Both the position numbers and the translations under genes were made by a program. 64,000 nucleotides of DNA from Ferruginivarius sediminum (GTDB taxonomy: Bacteria > Pseudomonadota > Alphaproteobacteria > Kiloniellales > Rhodovibrionaceae). Positions 54,754 through 63,446 of the stretch are shown one piece after another; positions within the stretch are counted from its first letter, which is position 1; each line of letters starts with the position of its first letter. The DNA lies in assembly GCF_003344765.1 (NCBI RefSeq), contig NZ_QPMH01000001.1:248001-312000 (forward strand), in the 5' to 3' direction. Under the pieces are notes generated by a model. The model saw only the letters and a program-made list of their open reading frames with translations, searched no databases and was not told where the DNA came from.

Positions 54754-55192
54754 GCCCGGCCGCTACATCCTAGATTGCGCGCAATGAGGTAAAAAAACGT
54801 TAAAATTATGTTGCCTTGCGAGAGGCCGGTCTCATGGAATAACGTTCAAGTTGTCATATAGGCCTAAAAAGATTCGCAGTTTTTCTCGTGCTGATCGACC
54901 TGGAGCGGGCACGATGGCGAGTTCCGCCGGCAATCGAGAAAACGCCGATCGGCATCACGGCAAGATTGCGCGAGGACTTGCGTCAGGTGAGTTCCCGGCA
55001 GGAGTATCTGCAATCGCGCAGTGCCTGTTGGCAGTATCGGTGCGCACCTCGCCGGCTCGGCGGACGGAACGGTGGCGGTCGCATGCAACGCACGATCGGT
55101 ACCGGCGGAGTTCGCTATCCGCTGGCATCCGACCGCCGTTGCAAGCGATATTTGTCCTCGGGGTCAAGTGGCCGCTGTCGAGCGCGGGCGGC
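54754..55192. other. Intergenic region, no supported gene
   Basis: About 440 bp with AT-richer sequence at 54780-54880, probably promoter for the binding protein. The rest (54880-55190) is GC-rich with short open frames on both strands, none with a family-like pattern. Confidence 0.5.
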
Positions 55193-55612
55193 TTATTCGC
55201 CGTTGCGGCGTTCTTGAACCATCGTGTTGAGTTGGTTGTAGAGTTCCTTGTCTTGCCGGGCCGCCAGCGAGATTTCCTTATACTCTTTCAGGGAAATGCC
55301 CTTGGCGTCCTGGATCGCCTTGACCAACTCCGCATTCGCCTCCTTCTGAAGGCTTCGAGCCTTTTCCTTGTCTTGCTGCTGCTGAGCCGTCTGAATCTTC
55401 GGCTGCCACTTCTGGACAAGCTGGGAAACCTGAACGACGGCGTCGACGTAGGCGTCCAGCTTCGCGTCACTAAACTCCTGGGCGCCGGCCTGTGCCGAGG
55501 TGGAGCCCTCGGATTGCTGGGCGTGCGCGGCCGAGGGGATGCCCACGGCGGTAAAGGTAAGCACCGCCGCCGCCGCGACAGCGCCGGTGACCCGTCTAAT
55601 TCGATCGATCAT
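55193..55612 (-). CDS. DUF4168 periplasmic protein
   Basis: A 139-residue protein with a signal peptide ending SAAHAQ. The mature part is mostly helical: EFSDAKLDAYVDAVVQVSQL, a Gln-rich stretch (IQTAQQQQDKEKARSL) and LKEYKEISLAARQDKELYNQ. This is the DUF4168 pattern. Function is unknown; related proteins are small periplasmic helical proteins of stress regulons. It stands alone. Confidence 0.8.
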   Translation of the reverse strand: MIDRIRRVTGAVAAAAVLTFTAVGIPSAAHAQQSEGSTSAQAGAQEFSDAKLDAYVDAVVQVSQLVQKWQPKIQTAQQQQDKEKARSLQKEANAELVKAIQDAKGISLKEYKEISLAARQDKELYNQLNTMVQERRNGE

Positions 55613-55855
55613 ATGGCTGCTCCTTTAAGCACGTAGGTAGAGCGATCGTGGACGAACTTGCACCCCTAAACAGTTGGGCCAGTGGCTGTAAACCGTTGGC
55701 TCAATCAACGCATGGGTTTGTCACCGGAATCAGGGCAAAAGGGGGCGTTTTCGCGGCGCAGACGCGCGCACTATCGATGGCGCATTCCGCAGCCGCACGA
55801 CAATGGCCCGGAGGGTCTCGCGAATCCGGGCCCGGGCGTTCGCCGGCGGGATGCT

Positions 55856-56119
55856 TCACCCGCCGTTCGGACGGCCGCGAGGCGCGCCTTGCGGCGTCTT
55901 GGCGGGCGCGGTGCTGGGGTCGACGGTCACGACCTTCGACACCTGCCGTCCCTTCTGTGCCTCAACCATTTCGAAGGTGATCGCCGCACCTTCTGGCACA
56001 TTGTCGAGGTTGGCACGCTTCAGCGCCGTGATATGAAGGAAGATGTCCGAGGACCCGTCGTCGGGACGTACGAAGCCATATCCCTTCTCGGTGTTGAACC
56101 ACTTGATGGTGCCGGTCAT
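55856..56119 (-). CDS. Cold-shock domain protein
   Basis: An 87-residue single cold-shock domain, MTGTIKWFNTEKGYGFVRPD, with RNP1 (KGYGFVRP) and RNP2 (DIFLHI) intact. The domain ends near residue 70 and is followed by a Pro/Lys/Arg-rich tail (TAPAKTPQGAPRGRPNGG). It binds single-stranded RNA or DNA. A start at 56149 would add ten residues; neither site has a strong Shine-Dalgarno. The 390 bp upstream hold no gene and may include a long 5' leader. Confidence 0.88.
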   Translation of the reverse strand: MTGTIKWFNTEKGYGFVRPDDGSSDIFLHITALKRANLDNVPEGAAITFEMVEAQKGRQVSKVVTVDPSTAPAKTPQGAPRGRPNGG

Positions 56120-56149
56120 CGAAGCGGCCGGGACTTGCTGGTTCTGCAT

Positions 56150-56510
56150 CGTCGGGAACACTCTGGCCGTGGACTCCATTGGGGCTGGGCCGCAATGCCT
56201 CGTCCGCGCTTTACACGCCACGATGCGGCGGCTGTCGCCAAGGCCTCGCGGCAACTCTAGCGTGGCTCAGGTAAATCGCTGCCGCAAGCCGTTTTGTCGT
56301 GACAGTCGCGAGAATTCGAACGGGATGAAAAGTGTCACAACCTCAATGCTGCGATAAAACGCTAGTCATGGATTCACAAGAAGGAAGTAGAGGCTTGTCA
56401 TTAGTTGTATGCAAAACTACACGAAAGTAATGCATGTGCCGCTGCCGATGGGATTCTAAGCGTAAGCGCGCTGCCGCGGGGACGAGCCTGCGATAATCGG
56501 GGGGACCAGA
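56150..56510. other. Divergent intergenic region csp / ammonia-lyase homologue
   Basis: About 360 bp with an AT-richer block at 56330-56440. It should contain promoters for both neighbours. I see no gene or clear hairpin. Confidence 0.45.
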
Positions 56511-57947
56511 ATGACCGTGAGGCTGCATGGACGCAGCGACATAGACCTCGACGCCTTCGAGCGCGTGACGCGCCGCGGCGAGGGAATTTGCCTGGACGAA
56601 AACGCCGAGAGCAGGATGAGCCGGGCGCGCGAGAGTTTTCTGGCCTTGCTCGACAGCGATCCGGATATCGTCGTCTACGGTGTGACCTCGGGCTATGGCC
56701 AGAATGCATACCAACGCTTCACCCTTGAGGAACGCAGGGCGCACGCACGCAAGCCGTCGATCGCGCCAATGACCAGCTTCGGCCGACCGCTGCCGGGGCG
56801 CGTCGTACGCGGTATCGTGCTGGCACGCTTGGCCAATTTCGTCGAGGGACACGCCGCCGTCACACCGGAGCTTGGCCGCGCGGTCGCGGCGATGCTCGAC
56901 AGCGGGAAGCTGCCGGTGGTGCCGATGGACGGCACCGGCTGCGCTGGTGAGATCCAGCCGCTGTCGCACCTTTTCGCGCCGCTCGCCTCGGGGTTCCCGC
57001 TGGCGGAGAAGGAGGCGCTGGCGCTTATCAACGGCAGCCCGACGGCGGCCGCGCTAGTGGCCGACGCCGTGCTTGGCGCGCGCCATCGGCAGACACTTCT
57101 GGAGGGGGTTTTCGCGCTGTCGATAGAGGCGCTGCAGGCCCCGCTCGAGGCCTATGATTCGGCGCTGACGGTCCTCTGGAACGATCCTGACGAGGCGGCG
57201 GCGCTTCGCTCGCTGGCCGGCTGGCTGGAGAGTGCGCCGGGCGGACGGCGTCCCTATCAGGCACCCGTAAGCTGGCGCATCCTGCCTCGCGTGCTGGGTC
57301 AGGCGCGCCGCGCGCTGCGGCAGGCGGAAGAGGTAGCCGAGGCCAGTCTGGGCGCTGTCACCGACAATCCGATCTACCTGCCGCCGGACGATGGGCACCC
57401 ACTGGGGAGGGTGATCTCCAACGGCGGCTATCATAACGCCCGCGCCTATCCGGCACTCGACGCACTGACGGCGGTCTATGCCGACCTTGCGCTTCTGGCG
57501 GACCGGCATGTTACCAAACTGCTGGACGGCAAAACCTCGTTGCTGCCGCACCAGCTTCAAGTGGGGGAAGCCTATCTCGGCACGCTGGGCTTCGCGGCCG
57601 CCGGCTGGGCGGAGCAGGCGCGGCAGGCCGCGCGGACGACATTGCTGCCGGGAAGCGAGGGCGGCGGCTTCGGCCAGAACGATGTGGCGGTGCCCGTGAT
57701 GCACGCCTGGCGTCGCCATCGGGAGGCGGCGACGGCACTGGAATCGGCCGTGGCGACGCTTGCGGTGGTTTGCAGCCAGGCCTTCCGTGCAAATGGCCAT
57801 GGGCCGGCGCCGGCGCTCGACGAACTCCTTGCGGAGATACGCGCCGAGGTACCGCCGGTAATCGATCCGCAGCCGCTTGGCCCGGCTGTGGAGCGGCTCG
57901 CGGAGCGATGGCATGGCGAGACGGCGCCGGAGGCCGGGACCGTATAG
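56511..57947 (+). CDS. Histidine/phenylalanine-ammonia-lyase homologue with altered MIO triad
   Basis: A 478-residue protein of the HAL/PAL superfamily. It shows the Tyr loop YGVTSGYGQN, LALINGSPTAAAL, TDNPIYLPPD, ISNGGYHN and the late GSEGGGFGQND. The place of the Ala-Ser-Gly triad that forms the MIO cofactor reads TGCAGEIQPLSH: Cys144-Ala145-Gly146, with Glu replacing the usual Asp. Without the serine the dehydroalanine-derived MIO cannot form in the known way. The enzyme is therefore probably not a normal ammonia-lyase; it may use another chemistry or be a pseudoenzyme. It stands alone with no hut genes. Confidence 0.85.
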   Translation: MTVRLHGRSDIDLDAFERVTRRGEGICLDENAESRMSRARESFLALLDSDPDIVVYGVTSGYGQNAYQRFTLEERRAHARKPSIAPMTSFGRPLPGRVVRGIVLARLANFVEGHAAVTPELGRAVAAMLDSGKLPVVPMDGTGCAGEIQPLSHLFAPLASGFPLAEKEALALINGSPTAAALVADAVLGARHRQTLLEGVFALSIEALQAPLEAYDSALTVLWNDPDEAAALRSLAGWLESAPGGRRPYQAPVSWRILPRVLGQARRALRQAEEVAEASLGAVTDNPIYLPPDDGHPLGRVISNGGYHNARAYPALDALTAVYADLALLADRHVTKLLDGKTSLLPHQLQVGEAYLGTLGFAAAGWAEQARQAARTTLLPGSEGGGFGQNDVAVPVMHAWRRHREAATALESAVATLAVVCSQAFRANGHGPAPALDELLAEIRAEVPPVIDPQPLGPAVERLAERWHGETAPEAGTV

Positions 57948-58093
57948 GATATTGGGGTGGCTGGTGTGGCCTTGCGCCATATATTCGCCACAGCATTGCC
58001 GTACCCGGACCCTGTGGTCATGACTACCGTCGCTGCCGAACCGCGGAAGGTGGCGCCGAGTCGCGGTCGGTTCGCAACGGGAAGGAGGTCGCC

Positions 58094-58846
58094 GTGGATT
58101 GGAAGACGCAAGCCGCTCGACGTGCATGGGCCGCCGATCATGGTGGCGGGGGCACACCCGGACCGCGCATGACGCGTCCGCTGGTGCCCGGCATCCCCTC
58201 GCGCGTGGTGGATCCCAGCGGCGTGGTGAAGCGCCAGGACAAGACGGTTACTCCGCCGCGCGAGTCCGAGGTTTCCGATCCCCTCTCGAACGAGGGACAG
58301 CTCGTCGTCGGCAAGGGGATTCGTTTCAAAGGCGAAATAACGGCGTGCGACACCCTGATCGTGTATGGCCAGGTCGAGGCCTCGCTTCCGGCTCGCGCCA
58401 TCCAGGTCGCCGAGGGCGGTGACTATCAGGGCACGGCCGAGGTCGACGAGGCGGTGATTGCCGGGAACTTCGACGGCAACTTGACGGTACGCCAGCGCCT
58501 GACCATCGCGGCCACCGGCCGGGTCAAGGGCACGATCCGCTATGCCGAGTTGGAGATCGCCGCCGGTGGGCAGATCACCGGCGATATCCAGCTTCTGGAG
58601 CAGCAGGTCCCGGCGGAGACGGCGAAGGCCGCCGCCGAGACGAAATCGTCGGTGACAAACGACAAGGCTGATCAGGGCAAGGCCGGTCAGGGCAAGGCCG
58701 CTACCGGGAAGGCATCCACTGATAAGGCGTCTACCGATAAGGTGGCCGAAGATAAGGGCAGCGCTGCCCACAGGTCGGTCGGGGAGCGCTTGCGAGAAGC
58801 CGTGCCGGAACTTGCCGAAAGCGATGAGTCCGGAAAGGCGCCCTAA
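58094..58846 (+). CDS. Bactofilin (polymer-forming cytoskeletal protein)
   Basis: A 250-residue protein with a central bactofilin beta-helix (LVVGKGIRFKGEITACDTLI, VYGQVEAS, GGDYQGTAEVDEAVIAGNFD, IRYAELEIAAGGQITGDIQL). The start is GTG at 58094 directly behind GAAGGAGG. The N-terminal 75 residues are polar. The C-terminal tail has a Lys/Ala/Asp/Gly low-complexity run with repeats of GKA and STDKA. Bactofilins polymerise without nucleotides and place cell-wall or polar proteins. It follows the lyase homologue by 146 bp. Confidence 0.85.
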   Translation: MDWKTQAARRAWAADHGGGGTPGPRMTRPLVPGIPSRVVDPSGVVKRQDKTVTPPRESEVSDPLSNEGQLVVGKGIRFKGEITACDTLIVYGQVEASLPARAIQVAEGGDYQGTAEVDEAVIAGNFDGNLTVRQRLTIAATGRVKGTIRYAELEIAAGGQITGDIQLLEQQVPAETAKAAAETKSSVTNDKADQGKAGQGKAATGKASTDKASTDKVAEDKGSAAHRSVGERLREAVPELAESDESGKAP

Positions 58847-58880
58847 ACGGACCTGTTAATCGCTGGATACGGCTTTCAGA

Positions 58881-59777
58881 TTATTTCAGGTCTGAAATGA
58901 TATTGTGGTGGACGGCGACGTAGCCGTCCGCCTGCGTTTCTATCCGTTCCCGCAACAGTCGGTGTGCGTCCGGCAGGGCGTGGAACGGGATTGCCGGATA
59001 GGCGTGGTGCTCGGAGTGATAGGGCATGTTCCACGCCAGCCGCCTGACGAGGGCGCTGGTGTGCGTGGTCCGGCTGTTGCGCAGCATCTGCGGGACAAAG
59101 GGGCAGCCGGTATGCTCCGCCAGCAGGTAGGCACGCAGGAACGGCTGTCCCAGCAGGGCGGGAATCGCGACGTAGACAAACACGGCGTCGCTTGCGAGCC
59201 ACACGCTGCCGCCGACCGCCAGCGCGATGACGGCAATCAGCACTCTGGCCTCACGGATCACCATGGGCTTGTCGCGCGGGGACAGGAACGGCGATGAGGC
59301 CCGCCCCATCGCCTGTCGGGCCGTCGTTTCGATCCGCTCCCACCAGTAGGGCAGGCCGGTCAGGTGCCACGCGTACTGTGCGCGCGTGTGCGGCTTACCG
59401 CTGATCAGCTCGGGGTCGCGCGCGCTGTCTTGCGTCCAGCGGTGGTGCGCCAAGTGGAAGGCGCGGAAATAGGCGGGCGGTAACAGCAAGGGCGCGGCGC
59501 ACAGCCAGGCGACGGCGTCGTTAAGCCATCGCGTCCGGAACGCTGTCCGGTGGATGCACTCATGCAGCGGGGCGAAAAGGAAGATCAGCAAAAGGCCGTG
59601 CGCCAGCCACGCGGCCGGCAGGTAGACCGTGCCGCGCGCCATCCAGATCAACACCCCGGTTGCGCCGAGCGCCGTGGCGTGCTGGGCGAGTTGCAGCAGG
59701 CCCTTGAGGTCGGAACGTCGCGCCAGCGCCTTGAGTGCCCGCTTATCGAGGTCTCCAACGCTTCGCGTATCCGTCAT
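58881..59777 (-). CDS. Membrane fatty-acid desaturase
   Basis: A 298-residue integral membrane di-iron enzyme. The three His boxes are HECIHRT, HLAHHRW and YHSEHHAYP, as in acyl-lipid desaturases and related hydroxylases. About four helices are visible (LLLIFLFAPLHECIH, VLIAVIALAVGGSVW). It inserts a double bond or hydroxyl group in an acyl or related chain; regiospecificity is unknown. Convergent to the bactofilin gene and divergent from the hydrolase. Confidence 0.88.
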   Translation of the reverse strand: MTDTRSVGDLDKRALKALARRSDLKGLLQLAQHATALGATGVLIWMARGTVYLPAAWLAHGLLLIFLFAPLHECIHRTAFRTRWLNDAVAWLCAAPLLLPPAYFRAFHLAHHRWTQDSARDPELISGKPHTRAQYAWHLTGLPYWWERIETTARQAMGRASSPFLSPRDKPMVIREARVLIAVIALAVGGSVWLASDAVFVYVAIPALLGQPFLRAYLLAEHTGCPFVPQMLRNSRTTHTSALVRRLAWNMPYHSEHHAYPAIPFHALPDAHRLLRERIETQADGYVAVHHNIISDLK

Positions 59778-59860
59778 GGACGCGACATTAGACCATTTAG
59801 CCCGGATATTGCCAGTTTTGACCCTGGCGAAACGCGAACGGTTCGTTATTCTGCGCCGCC

Positions 59861-60697
59861 ATGGCTGGTTTCAGTGCATTCGTAGGTATTCTCGCGGGCG
59901 GTTACCTGGCGTTGACCGGCGGGCTTTACGCCGGACAGCGGCGGCTGCTCTATCGGGGCGGTGGCCCGGCGCCCGATCCGGCAAAGGCCGGTCTGGATGG
60001 CCTGCGGGTCATCGAGACGAAAACCTCGGATGGGCTGGTGCTGCGCCACTGGTACATTCCTGGCCCGCCGGGCGCGCCGGTTGTGGCAGTTTTTCACGGC
60101 AATGCCGGCGACATCGGTGGGCGCGCCGGGAAGTATGCACCGCTGGCGGCGGCGGGCTTCGGCCTGCTGCTTGCCGAGTATCGGGGCTTCGGCGGCAATC
60201 CGGGAAAGCCCAGCGAGCAGGGCCTGTTGGCGGACGCCAGGGCGGTTCTGGACTGGCTCAATGCCCAGGATGTGCCGGATGCCCGCATTGCGGTCTATGG
60301 CGAGTCGCTGGGAACCGGCGTTGCTGTTGCCATGGCGGGCGAACGGCAGGTCCGCGCCACGGTGCTGGAGGCGCCATTCACCTCCATCGCCGATATTGCG
60401 CAGGCGCAATACTGGTACGTCCCGGCGAAATGGCTGGTGCGCGACCGCTTCGACTCGCTGATGCGAATAGAGCGAATCCAGGCGCCGCTTTTGATCCTCC
60501 ACGGCGGACAGGACCGGACGATTCCGCCGCGCTTCGGCGAGCGCCTTTACGCCGCGGCACCGGATCCCAAGAGATGGGCCTTCTTCGAAGAAGCGGATCA
60601 TCTCGACCTGTGGGACCGGGGCGCGGGCGCCACCGTGATCGGTTTCCTTGAAGAGCACCTGGCCAAGCAGCCGGGGAGGGTGGCGGAGCCGGCTTAG
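59861..60697 (+). CDS. Alpha/beta hydrolase, Bem46/ABHD-like
   Basis: A 278-residue protein with a single N-terminal membrane helix (GILAGGYLALTGGLYAGQ), then the HGNAGDIGGRA oxyanion segment, the nucleophile elbow VYGESLGTGVAV (Ser), Asp in HGGQDRTIPP and His in EEADHLDLWD. All three triad residues are present. This is the usual layout of Bem46/ABHD13-like membrane-bound serine hydrolases; substrate unknown. The end overlaps by four bases the reverse-strand molybdenum gene. Confidence 0.88.
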   Translation: MAGFSAFVGILAGGYLALTGGLYAGQRRLLYRGGGPAPDPAKAGLDGLRVIETKTSDGLVLRHWYIPGPPGAPVVAVFHGNAGDIGGRAGKYAPLAAAGFGLLLAEYRGFGGNPGKPSEQGLLADARAVLDWLNAQDVPDARIAVYGESLGTGVAVAMAGERQVRATVLEAPFTSIADIAQAQYWYVPAKWLVRDRFDSLMRIERIQAPLLILHGGQDRTIPPRFGERLYAAAPDPKRWAFFEEADHLDLWDRGAGATVIGFLEEHLAKQPGRVAEPA

Positions 60698-62334
60698 CCG
60701 CGGTTGCCGTTGCGATAGTCGGCAAGCTTTTCCGGCGTATCCAGATCGACCAGGATGGTATCGTCCGGCATCTCCACAGCCATGACCTGATCGCTGTATT
60801 CGCTGAGCAGCGGCTTGGCGCCGACGTCGCCGGCGATCTCCTGCATCTCCGGGAAGAAGCGCCGGGCTAGCAGTACAGGGTTGCCCCGCTTGCCATTCCA
60901 TGTCGGCACGCAGATCGTGTGTCCGCCAGCCGGATCGAAGGCGTCGATCAGGCGGTCGATCACTGTCGAATGGATGCCCGGCATGTCGCCCAGCAGGACC
61001 ACCACGCCGTCGATGTCCGCCGGCAGCGCCTTGACACCTGTGCGCAGCGACGTGGACAGCCCATCAGCGAAGTCCGGGTTATGCACCGTCTTCACCCTGC
61101 GCCCGCCCAGCAGGCTTTCGACCTGCTCGCGTTGATGCCCGGTGACGACGATGACCGGTGCGGCCTTCGACTTTTCCGCCGCGTCTAGGGCATGCAGCAG
61201 CATCGGCCGGCCGCCGACTTCCTCCAGCAGCTTGTTCCGCCCGCCCATGCGCCGTGACTGTCCCGCCGCCAAAACCAGCGCGGCGATGCGCCGATGTCCG
61301 GCCGCCGCCGGTGGATGCTGCGGCGCGGCTTCGGCGCGGGGCAGGGGGCGGGCGGGGATCTCCTTCAACAGGCCGCCGGCGCCCATGCGCATGATGTCCT
61401 CCGACGTCACAGGCAGACCGGCGCAGATGCGCCACAGCACCCAATCGTTGCCGCCCACCTTGGGCGAGCGGGCGGAGCCCGGCAGCGCGAGCACCGGAAC
61501 GTCGCCGAGGTGCCCGGTGACCAGCAGATTTCCTGGATCTACTGGCATGCCGTAGTGCTCGACCGTGCCCCCCGCGGCCGCCAGCCCGGCCGGGATGCAG
61601 TCCCGCCGGTCGGTCGTCGCCGAGGCGCCGACAATCAGGATCAGGTCACAGCCGCCGTCCCGCAACTCGGTCAGGCCGCGATGAACCGCCGCTTCGGTGT
61701 GCTCGACGCGGGTTTCCCGCAGCAGCTCGCTGCCAAGTGTTCGCAGGCGGGCGGAAACAGTTTCCACCGTTTTTGCCAGCACCTTGTCCCGCGTTCCAGG
61801 CAGCACGGTTTGCAGCAGCCCGACCTTGCGGGGCCGGAACGGCGCGACGGAGACCAGGGCGGAACCGGCCTCTTTCGCGCGTGCGGCTGCGCTCTCGACG
61901 GTGGTTTCGGCCACGCCCAGCGGGATGATCTTGATGGTGGCGACAAGCTGGCCTTCCTCGACGCGGGCGTAGGGTTCCAGCGTCGCCACCGTCACCGATT
62001 CGTCGACGGAATTGACGGCGTTCAGGCGCTCTTGATCGAACAGCAACAGGCCATCGGCGCGAGCGAAAAGATTGACGCGCCCGGTCGCGGCCGTACCGGC
62101 CTCGACGTGCGCGCCGGTGCAGGCGGCTGCCAAGCGCCGGGCGGCTTCGTCCTCGCCCAGGTCGCCCGGCTCAAGCCGCGCGACGATCACGGTTTCCACG
62201 CCGGCGGCGGTCAGCGCCGCGACGTCGGCCTCACCCAGACGAGTCCCCTTCTTGTAGGTCTTGCCGCCTGCTTCCTGGCTGTGCGCGAGAATCGCGCCGG
62301 CCGCTTCGCCCACCGGCACCGTGCCGAAGAACAT
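60694..62334 (-). CDS. Molybdopterin-binding / NTP-transferase fusion protein
   Basis: A 546-residue fusion. The N-terminal half is a MoeA/MoCF-type molybdopterin-binding domain (LILIVGASATTDRRDCIPAG, MPVDPGNLLVTGHLGDVPVL). The C-terminal half from about residue 345 is a MobA/MocA-type nucleotidyltransferase (IAALVLAAGQSRRMGGRNKL, VLLGDMPGI, PTWNGKRGNPVLL). Such fusions are known beside xdhC/coxE in alphaproteobacteria and probably cytidylylate the cofactor for xanthine- or CO-dehydrogenase-type enzymes. It lies 12 bp after the XdhC-type gene. Confidence 0.88.
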   Translation of the reverse strand: MFFGTVPVGEAAGAILAHSQEAGGKTYKKGTRLGEADVAALTAAGVETVIVARLEPGDLGEDEAARRLAAACTGAHVEAGTAATGRVNLFARADGLLLFDQERLNAVNSVDESVTVATLEPYARVEEGQLVATIKIIPLGVAETTVESAAARAKEAGSALVSVAPFRPRKVGLLQTVLPGTRDKVLAKTVETVSARLRTLGSELLRETRVEHTEAAVHRGLTELRDGGCDLILIVGASATTDRRDCIPAGLAAAGGTVEHYGMPVDPGNLLVTGHLGDVPVLALPGSARSPKVGGNDWVLWRICAGLPVTSEDIMRMGAGGLLKEIPARPLPRAEAAPQHPPAAAGHRRIAALVLAAGQSRRMGGRNKLLEEVGGRPMLLHALDAAEKSKAAPVIVVTGHQREQVESLLGGRRVKTVHNPDFADGLSTSLRTGVKALPADIDGVVVLLGDMPGIHSTVIDRLIDAFDPAGGHTICVPTWNGKRGNPVLLARRFFPEMQEIAGDVGAKPLLSEYSDQVMAVEMPDDTILVDLDTPEKLADYRNGNRG

Positions 62335-62346
62335 GTGCCCCGCCGC

Positions 62347-63087
62347 CTAGACCGCCGCGGCCTTCTGCTCCGGCGGACGCTTTTCCAGCGGCGGCGCGCC
62401 GTGCAGGACCTGGGTCATCTGCGCCAGCGTGGCGATGGCGATCTCCGCCGGCGAGCGTCCGCCCAGCGGCAGACCCAGCGGCCCGTGGATGCGTGACAGC
62501 TTGTCGTCGGGAATGCCGGCCTCGGCAAGCCGCTCCAGCCGCTTGGCGTGGGTGCGGGTCGAGCCCAGGGCGCCGATGTAGAAGGCATCGCTGTCGAGCG
62601 CGACCTGCAGCGCGGGGTCATCCAGCTTCGGGTCGTGCGTCAGCGTCACGACGGCCGTGCGATGGTCGAGCTGCAACGCGCGCATCGCATCGTCCGGCCA
62701 GTCGCTCAACAGGGTGACGTTCGGGAAGCGCTGATCGCTGCCAAAGGCGCGGCGCGGGTCGATGATGGTGACGTCGTAGCCCGCGATCTCGGCCATTGGC
62801 GCCAGGGCCTGGGCGATGTGCACCGCGCCGACAAGGACGAGCCGCAGCGGCGGGTTGAACACCTGCACGAACAGATGCCCGTTCGGTTCCGGCAGACGGC
62901 CGCTCTTGTCGTGGCGGATGGCGTCCTCGATGCCGTGGAGAGCGGGGGCGGAGAGGACAAGCGCGCCAGCGACCGCCTCGCCCTCGTCGATCAGGGCCTC
63001 GCTGCCGTTTTCCAGGTCGGTGACGAGCGCCACGGCCCGCTTGTGCGCGCGGGCGTCCTGCAGGCGCTCCAGCGTTGCGCGCTTCAT
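62347..63087 (-). CDS. XdhC-family cofactor-insertion protein, C-terminal-domain type
   Basis: A 246-residue protein whose LVLVGAVHIAQALAPMAEIA is the XdhC Rossmann motif. VTIIDPRRAFGSDQRFPNV, VVTLTHDPKLDDPALQVAL and YIGALGSTRTHAKRLERLAE are the conserved later segments. XdhC binds sulfurated molybdenum cofactor and inserts it in the apo-enzyme. The usual N-terminal XdhC domain is supplied by the separate upstream gene, which it overlaps by four bases. Confidence 0.9.
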   Translation of the reverse strand: MKRATLERLQDARAHKRAVALVTDLENGSEALIDEGEAVAGALVLSAPALHGIEDAIRHDKSGRLPEPNGHLFVQVFNPPLRLVLVGAVHIAQALAPMAEIAGYDVTIIDPRRAFGSDQRFPNVTLLSDWPDDAMRALQLDHRTAVVTLTHDPKLDDPALQVALDSDAFYIGALGSTRTHAKRLERLAEAGIPDDKLSRIHGPLGLPLGGRSPAEIAIATLAQMTQVLHGAPPLEKRPPEQKAAAV

Positions 63088-63446
63088 TCCATCTTCTCGA
63101 CGTAGACTTGCACGGTGCCGCCGCAGGCGAGGCCGACTTCCCAGGCCTGCTCGTCGCTGACGCCGAATTCCAGCAGCTTCGGCGCGCCGTTTTCCATCAC
63201 TTGCTTGGCCTCGTGGACCACCGCGCCCTCGATGCAGCCGCCGGAGACGGAACCCACCATATTGGCGTTCTCGTCCACGACAAGCTGGCTGCCGACCGGG
63301 CGGGGCGAGGAGCCCCAGGTGGACACCACCGTGGCGCGGGCGACCTTGTGGCCCGCCTTCAGCCAGTCCATCGCCGCCGCCAACTCGTCCGCCGGCGCGA
63401 CGGTGCTGGCGCTTTCACCGGCCGTCACTCGATCATCTGTAGCCAT
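63084..63446 (-). CDS. XdhC/CoxI-family protein, N-terminal-domain type
   Basis: A 120-residue protein with ATVVSTWGSSPRPVGSQLVV, GSVSGGCIEGAVV and GLACGGTVQVYVE, the N-terminal XdhC/CoxI domain with its conserved cysteines. A single XdhC polypeptide is here split in two genes. It overlaps the CoxE-like gene by 22 bp. Confidence 0.9.
   Translation of the reverse strand: MATDDRVTAGESASTVAPADELAAAMDWLKAGHKVARATVVSTWGSSPRPVGSQLVVDENANMVGSVSGGCIEGAVVHEAKQVMENGAPKLLEFGVSDEQAWEVGLACGGTVQVYVEKME

Noticed and set aside
54888..55217. Possible small rightward gene between the binding protein and the DUF4168 gene
   Set aside because: It has no ribosome site, turns Arg/Gly-rich after 50 codons and runs into the DUF4168 gene on the other strand.
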